A DNA stretch of 64,000 nt from assembly GCA_030549775.1 (NCBI GenBank), contig CM060175.1, forward strand, positions 38,624,318 to 38,688,317. Direction: 5' to 3'. Position 1 is the stretch's first letter; each line of letters starts with the position of its first letter. A program made the translations under genes and the position numbers. The notes under the pieces are model-generated. The model was given only the letters and a program-made list of their open reading frames with translations, was not told the DNA's origin and searched no databases. Below, one piece after another: positions 59,810-64,000 of this stretch. Source of the stretch: Tamarix chinensis (Eukaryota > Streptophyta > Magnoliopsida > Caryophyllales > Tamaricaceae).

Positions 59810-61060
59810 GCTCACGCTGCATGAGCAGCGTGAGTTTCATGCAAAAAAGAGAGGGGCAAAGGCTGGAAGAGGGGTGAAGGAAACAAGATTCATCATTTTC
59901 GGGTTAGGGTCTTTAGGCTAGAAAAGAGGGTGGTTAGGGGAGGTTCTAAGGCAGGGGAATGGTGCAGGAGTGTAGAGGGGGTGTAGGTGGAGGCTAAGGG
60001 TGGTTTCGAGGCGGCTCAAGGCGGCAGAGACGGCGGCGGAGAGGCGGTGAAGGTCGGCTGCCGAGAAGGGTCGAGGGAAAAGGCTGTCAAGGAAGGAAAA
60101 GGAGAGGGAAAAATGGAGGGGTTCGGGGGCTCTTTTTGGCTAACTAATGGGTGGCGATTGTAGAGGAGGTTGCAGGGTGTCGAACGGCGGGTTAGGTGGC
60201 GGCAGAGATGGCCGGACGGCGGCGAAAATGGTGGTTGCAGGTGGCTCGGTGGTAAGGGGAAAAACTGGGGAGGAAAAGAGAAAGGGTCGAGAAGGGAGGG
60301 AGTGTAGGGCTCGAGGGGCGGCGTGGTGGTGCAAGGTGGTAGTAGACGGTGGCAGAAGGCGGCGCAGGGCTAGGCTTGGTGGTTCGAGCGGCGGCGGGCG
60401 GCGGTGAGAAGAAAATAAACAGAAAAGGATGGGGAAGAAAGGAGGAGAGAAGGGAGAGCTCGGGGGAGGGATATTAGGCTCGAAAAATGTGGGAATGAAG
60501 GGCTTGGGAGCTGAAGAAAAGAAGAGGGAGAAGAGAGGGGGCAGGGCTGGCCGGCGGTGCTGTAGTGGTGGCAGGGCTGTCGGTTGGCAGGGAGAAAGGA
60601 GGGGAAGAAGAAGGAAAGGGGAGAGGCATGCGGGGCTGTGGTCCAGGGCTGGTTTGGCTCAAAGAAGAAAGAAAACGACGGGGGAAGAGAGAGAGGGAGA
60701 GGGAGGAAGGCACGGGAGCTGCAGGGTGGCAGTCAGTGGCAGCGGGCATGGCGTCGAAGGTGCAGGTGGTCAGGCGTGGGAGGTCGAAGAAGGGAAGAAG
60801 AAGAAAGGGACGGGCACAGAAAAGGAGGGAGCCGGCCGGTCCAGGGGAAAAAAATAAAGGAAGGAGGCGGGCTGGGGAGACGGGCGTGCGAGCGAGGGAG
60901 AGAAGGGGGAGACGGGCCGAAGGCCCAACGCGTGGGGGAGAGGGGAGAGCAGGCCGGGCGGGCGGCCCAAGGGGGAGAAAAAGGAAAAGAGAAGAAAGAA
61001 GAAAAGGAGAAAAGGAGGAGGAAAAGAAAAAGGAAAAATGGGAAAATAGGGGAAATAAAT
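59810..61060 (+). other. G/A-rich, CG-containing block of X4
   Basis: Starts with a short inverted repeat CTCACGCTGCATGAGCAGCG (about 59811-59830). It continues with GGCGGC clusters (60010-60060, 60185-60230, 60385-60405) and ends in AGGAGAAAGG-type runs at 60970-61050. Six overlapping Arg/Gly/Lys or Pro/Ser frames, the longest 167 codons, are treated as artefacts. Confidence 0.8.
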
Positions 61061-61376
61061 TAAATTAATTTTATAAATCATAAAATGTAATATTCTTGAT
61101 AATTTATTTAATTTAATAATTTAATATATTATAATCTAATATATTAGTTTAAAAAGGGTAAAGTTGGTAAAATATTAGTTTTGGAAAATTATTTAAATAA
61201 AACAATATGATAAATAGCAAATTATTTATTTTTAATTTATTAAATACTCTTATCCAAATTTACATACTCTAAAATCCATAAAATAATTAAAATAAATAAT
61301 CTAAAAGCAATTCTATTCCAAATAAAAGTAATTTATTAAAATATAGATTTTCAAATTTTTGGGGTATTACACACAT

Positions 61377-61860
61377 AGCTTGGTGTTGCTCTTTTTTTTT
61401 TTAGTTTTAGCAAACTCCTTCCAGTATGATTCCATTATGTTGAGATCAAGTGTACAAGCTTTATATATACATGTAAGCATATGTGTCCCTTTCATTAATA
61501 AGCCTATCATTTGACCCTCATTAATTAAATTAACATCCTAATGCACGATACAGGTATATATTTAAGAGTTATAATGATAATTTACAAGTATCGCAAAGTA
61601 TATAACAAAATAACAAAGCTACATAAACTTTAATAATGTAATACATAGATTTAACACATGTAATCCAACATTGTGTCTTATAGATTTATTCTTCCTTGCA
61701 CTTTGTAATCCATATAATGCATTTTCATTAGCTTGTATATCAAATATCTTCAATAGCATGAAATTCTTGTAAATATATATAATACAGACAAGAATTAATT
61801 GGCAAAACATTAGAAGCATGAGAATTATCAAGAAAAATGGGTTCCATCTCGAAGTATACA
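61377..61860. other. possible LTR or 3' region of element D
   Basis: AT-rich DNA between X4 and the readable integrase tail of D. On the minus strand the D polyprotein would end about 61880 and be followed by its polypurine tract and 3' LTR, but I could not place either. A minus frame of 86 codons (61619-61879) has no recognised domain. Confidence 0.35.
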
Positions 61861-63050
61861 AATTCTTCTTATTCTTCATCCTTTGAAGAATAAGACTTAG
61901 AGTAATTTATAGATTCTTCTACATCATTCTCCCCTTGTAAATAAGAATTGTCTCTCAAATTAGCATGATTATAGTACAGAGATAAGTCACCAATGTTGAA
62001 AGTCCTAGATACTTCTACATAATGTTCAAGCAATTAAAGTTTGTATGCATTATTTCCAAATTTTCTAAACATTTTGAATGGCCCATTAGTTTTTTGTATT
62101 ATTTTATTCTTTCATAAGTTTCAAAATCTTTTTTTTCTCAAATGTAGCCATACCAAATCTCTTACTTTAAACACTTTTGATTTTTTTTTCCTTTTTCTTG
62201 AGCTACACATTTTACATTTGAATTTTCAATGTTGTCTTTAATTTTTTGATGAATTTTTTTAAAGAAATCAATTATTTTCTTAACATCATAATTTTTTATA
62301 TCTCCTATTTTAAATGACAACATATAAATGGGTAGATAAGGATTAACTCCATAGAAAACATCAAAAGGACTCGAATGAGTTATATCAGAATGACTGTTAT
62401 TATATTCAAATTAAACATGTGCATACTTTATATCCCAATCTTTGGTGCTCTTATTCACTAACCGCATAGAAATGTTCATAGATTTCTATTAGTTACTTTG
62501 GTTTGACCTTCTGTTTGGGATGATGAGAAGTACTAAACAAAAAATTAGTACTAACATGTGCCAAAGTGTCTTCCAAAATTAGCTTAAGAATTTAATATCT
62601 CTATCCAATATTATATACTTGAGAACTCCATGTAGCCTTACTATTTCTTAGAAATGTAAGCTTGCTACATGTGTTACATTATTAGTCTTATTGCAACATG
62701 TGAAATGTGTCATTTTTGAAAATCGATCTACTAACACAAGATTATAACCTTTACCACTTTGCGACCTTAGTAAACCTAAAATGAAATCCATGCTAACAAT
62801 TTCCTAAGGTTGATTAGAAACTTGTAAAGGAGTATGAAAACTCTTATGGAATAAACTTTTAATTTTTTGACAAGTTACACACCTTCCTATAATAGCTTGT
62901 ACTAATTTTATCATCAGTGTCCAGTAGACATTTTCTTGTAGTAATTCCATAGTCTTATGAACTCTAAAATAACTATCTATACCTCCCTCATGTACTTCTT
63001 TAAAAATTAAATCATGTACATTAGAATAATGTGTATACAACTTATTAAGT
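61861..63050 (-). pseudogene. element D integrase remnant (CRM-like)
   Basis: Minus-strand chromovirus integrase. The frame 62804-63040 holds the zinc-binding domain HEGGIDSYFRVHKTME...CVTCQKIKS (HHCC). The core follows to the left: EIVSMDFILGLLRS (first Asp, near 62790), VLVDRFSKMTHFTCC and IILDRDIKFLS (second Asp, near 62595). A tail at 62080-62020 has NGPFKMFRKFGNNAYKL-like residues, then FNIGDLSLY near 61990. Stops and shifts occur throughout. The block order matches element B, but the copy is clearly older. Confidence 0.78.
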
Positions 63051-64000
63051 TTGAAGAAATAGTCATCTTCTAGTAAATAATTACCACAACTATCATTCTC
63101 TTTGCATGCGTTATAGATGCCAACATCTAAAATCCAAAAAACTTAAAATCCAACATAACCAATATCATGGGCCTTTTAGATAAAGAATCTAGCACAACAC
63201 TTTCTTTACCATTGAAATGCTTGACAGAAAATATGAAGGATTCAAAAAAAATAACCCATTTGTCATACCTCAGATTAATCTTTCTTTGCCTATGCAAATA
63301 TTTCAAACTCTTATGGCTTGAATGAAAAACAAATGGCTTAGGCCTTTGGTCCATATTTCTAGATTTTGTATAATGGCATAGAACTCTTTGTCATGTTGAA
63401 TAGTTTAATCTTGCTCCATTTAATTTCTCACCAAAAAATGCAACAACTTGTTTTTCCTGTGAGAGTAAACCTCCTATACCTACCCTACTTACATCACACG
63501 TAAACTCAAATAATTTTTCAAAGTTAGGTAAAGCTAGCTTATTATTTAAAGTTTGGAAGGCCTTAGTTGCATCCTCACTCCAATTAAATTCACCCTTTTT
63601 CCTTAGTTGGGTTATCAGTACAACAATAGTAGAAAAATCCTTAATGAATTTCCTATTGAAACTTACTAAACCACGAAACTCCTTACCTCATAAATAACCT
63701 TAGGTATCAGCCAATCTTTAATAGAATTTGTGGGATCAGCTTTAATACCTTAAATACTCACAATATACCCAAGGAAAACTATACTTGAAACCATAAAATC
63801 ACATTTCTCCATTTTTCCATAAGTTTAGTCTCCCTTAACTTATCAAATAATTTCCTTAGATAAATAACTGGTCATGTTCATTCCTGCTATATACAAGTAT
63901 ATCATCTAAGTACACCATGATGAAAATTCCAAGAAAAAGTTGAAGTACTTCATTCATCAGTCTTATAAATGAACTTCGTGCATTACATAAACCAACAAGC
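63051..64000 (-). pseudogene. element D RT (C-terminal part) and RNase H remnant, runs off the window
   Basis: The right edge encodes, on the minus strand, [22 protein letters not shown] (63890-63960) with the YLDD polymerase motif. Decayed connection follows, with FNWSEDATKAFQTL (about 63570) and FEFTCDVSRVGIGGLLSQE (63455-63515), the RNase H start. The frame 63127-63354 has FVFHSSHKSLKYLHRQRKINLR and FSVKHFNGKESVVLDSLSKR, the RNase H C-terminal part and tether. The remaining RT, protease and gag lie beyond 64000. Confidence 0.78.

Larger units (their letters stand above)
56171..61371 (-). mobile_element. X4: 5.2 kb solo-LTR-like element with perfect termini
   Basis: Starts TGTAACACCTCCAAAATTC and ends TTTTGGGGTATTACA. 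It is flanked by CACAT on both sides (56166-56170 and 61372-61376), the cleanest example in the window. In order: GTACTGAGTAA core (56634), array (56840-57310), ATTACC minisatellite (57950-59170), AT-rich DNA, a G/A-rich CG-containing block (59810-61060) and an AT-rich end. TG...CA ends and a 5-base duplication are the marks of retroviral-type integration. It has no primer site, gag or pol inside. Confidence 0.87.

Noticed and set aside
60147..61081. Arg/Gly/Lys-rich frames (up to 167 codons) in X4
   Set aside because: Composition-driven open frames in the purine block of a repeat, not conserved at protein level between copies.
1..64000. Search for tRNA, rRNA, organellar or bacterial segments and for a host defence or biosynthetic gene cluster
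   Set aside because: No cloverleaf with T-loop and acceptor pairing, no rRNA words and no clustered enzyme genes were seen. The window is one MYB gene plus transposon DNA.

Overview
This window is plant nuclear DNA, most likely from a eudicot with a repeat-rich genome. Three things point there: a two-exon, two-repeat SHAQKYF-type MYB gene with a short GT-AG intron, Ty3/gypsy chromovirus retrotransposons carrying tRNA-Met primer sites, and AT-rich decayed DNA with expanded microsatellites. There are no operons, CRISPR arrays or bacterial genes. I cannot name the species.

Region 1 (1-4161) is the only gene-bearing part. It holds a possible last exon of an unidentified + strand gene (about 421-526), an AT-rich stretch, and one convincing gene: an SRM1/DIVARICATA-like 1R-1R MYB transcription factor (2435-3453, exons 2435-2865 and 3003-3453, 293 aa).

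Region 2 (4162-52555) reads as one old Ty3/gypsy element of the Del/Tekay type (here Z, + strand) that has been filled by later insertions. Its 5' LTR (4162-15408, start lost) holds LTR-like element Y1 (5677-13711), which itself holds X1 (6703-11531, target duplication ACTAT). Its gag-protease remnant is 15590-16963. A second Tekay-like element A begins at 16964 (LTR 16964-20398, decayed gag-pol 20399-24738) and is interrupted by a younger CRM-like chromovirus B on the minus strand (24739-31583). Deletion junctions follow at about 31583 and 33512, then an inverted LTR Y2 (33513-36731). The rest of Z pol is 36732-39258. Its 3' LTR (39296-52555) is split by X2 (40164-50015, duplication ATAAA), which is split in turn by an opposite-strand X3 (43897-48683, duplication GTGAT).

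Region 3 (52556-64000) holds a partial LTR and decayed pol of another minus-strand Tekay-like element (C), a 5.2 kb element X4 (56171-61371, duplication CACAT), and a second CRM-like minus-strand element D that runs off the right edge.

The elements X, Y and Z are my own working labels. X and Y share TGTAAYACC...GGTRTTACA-type termini and an internal array built on the palindrome CCGGTGGACCGG. X, Y and Z share a core reading GTACTGAGTAA (or its complement). I read the X and Y copies as unusually long solo LTRs of one superfamily. No intact retrotransposon protein is present, and the only functional host gene I can support is the MYB. The points most worth following up are the conserved palindromic array, the TAG-dominated stop pattern in element A, the paired comparison of CTT expansion between LTR copies, and the nested antiparallel X2/X3 pair.
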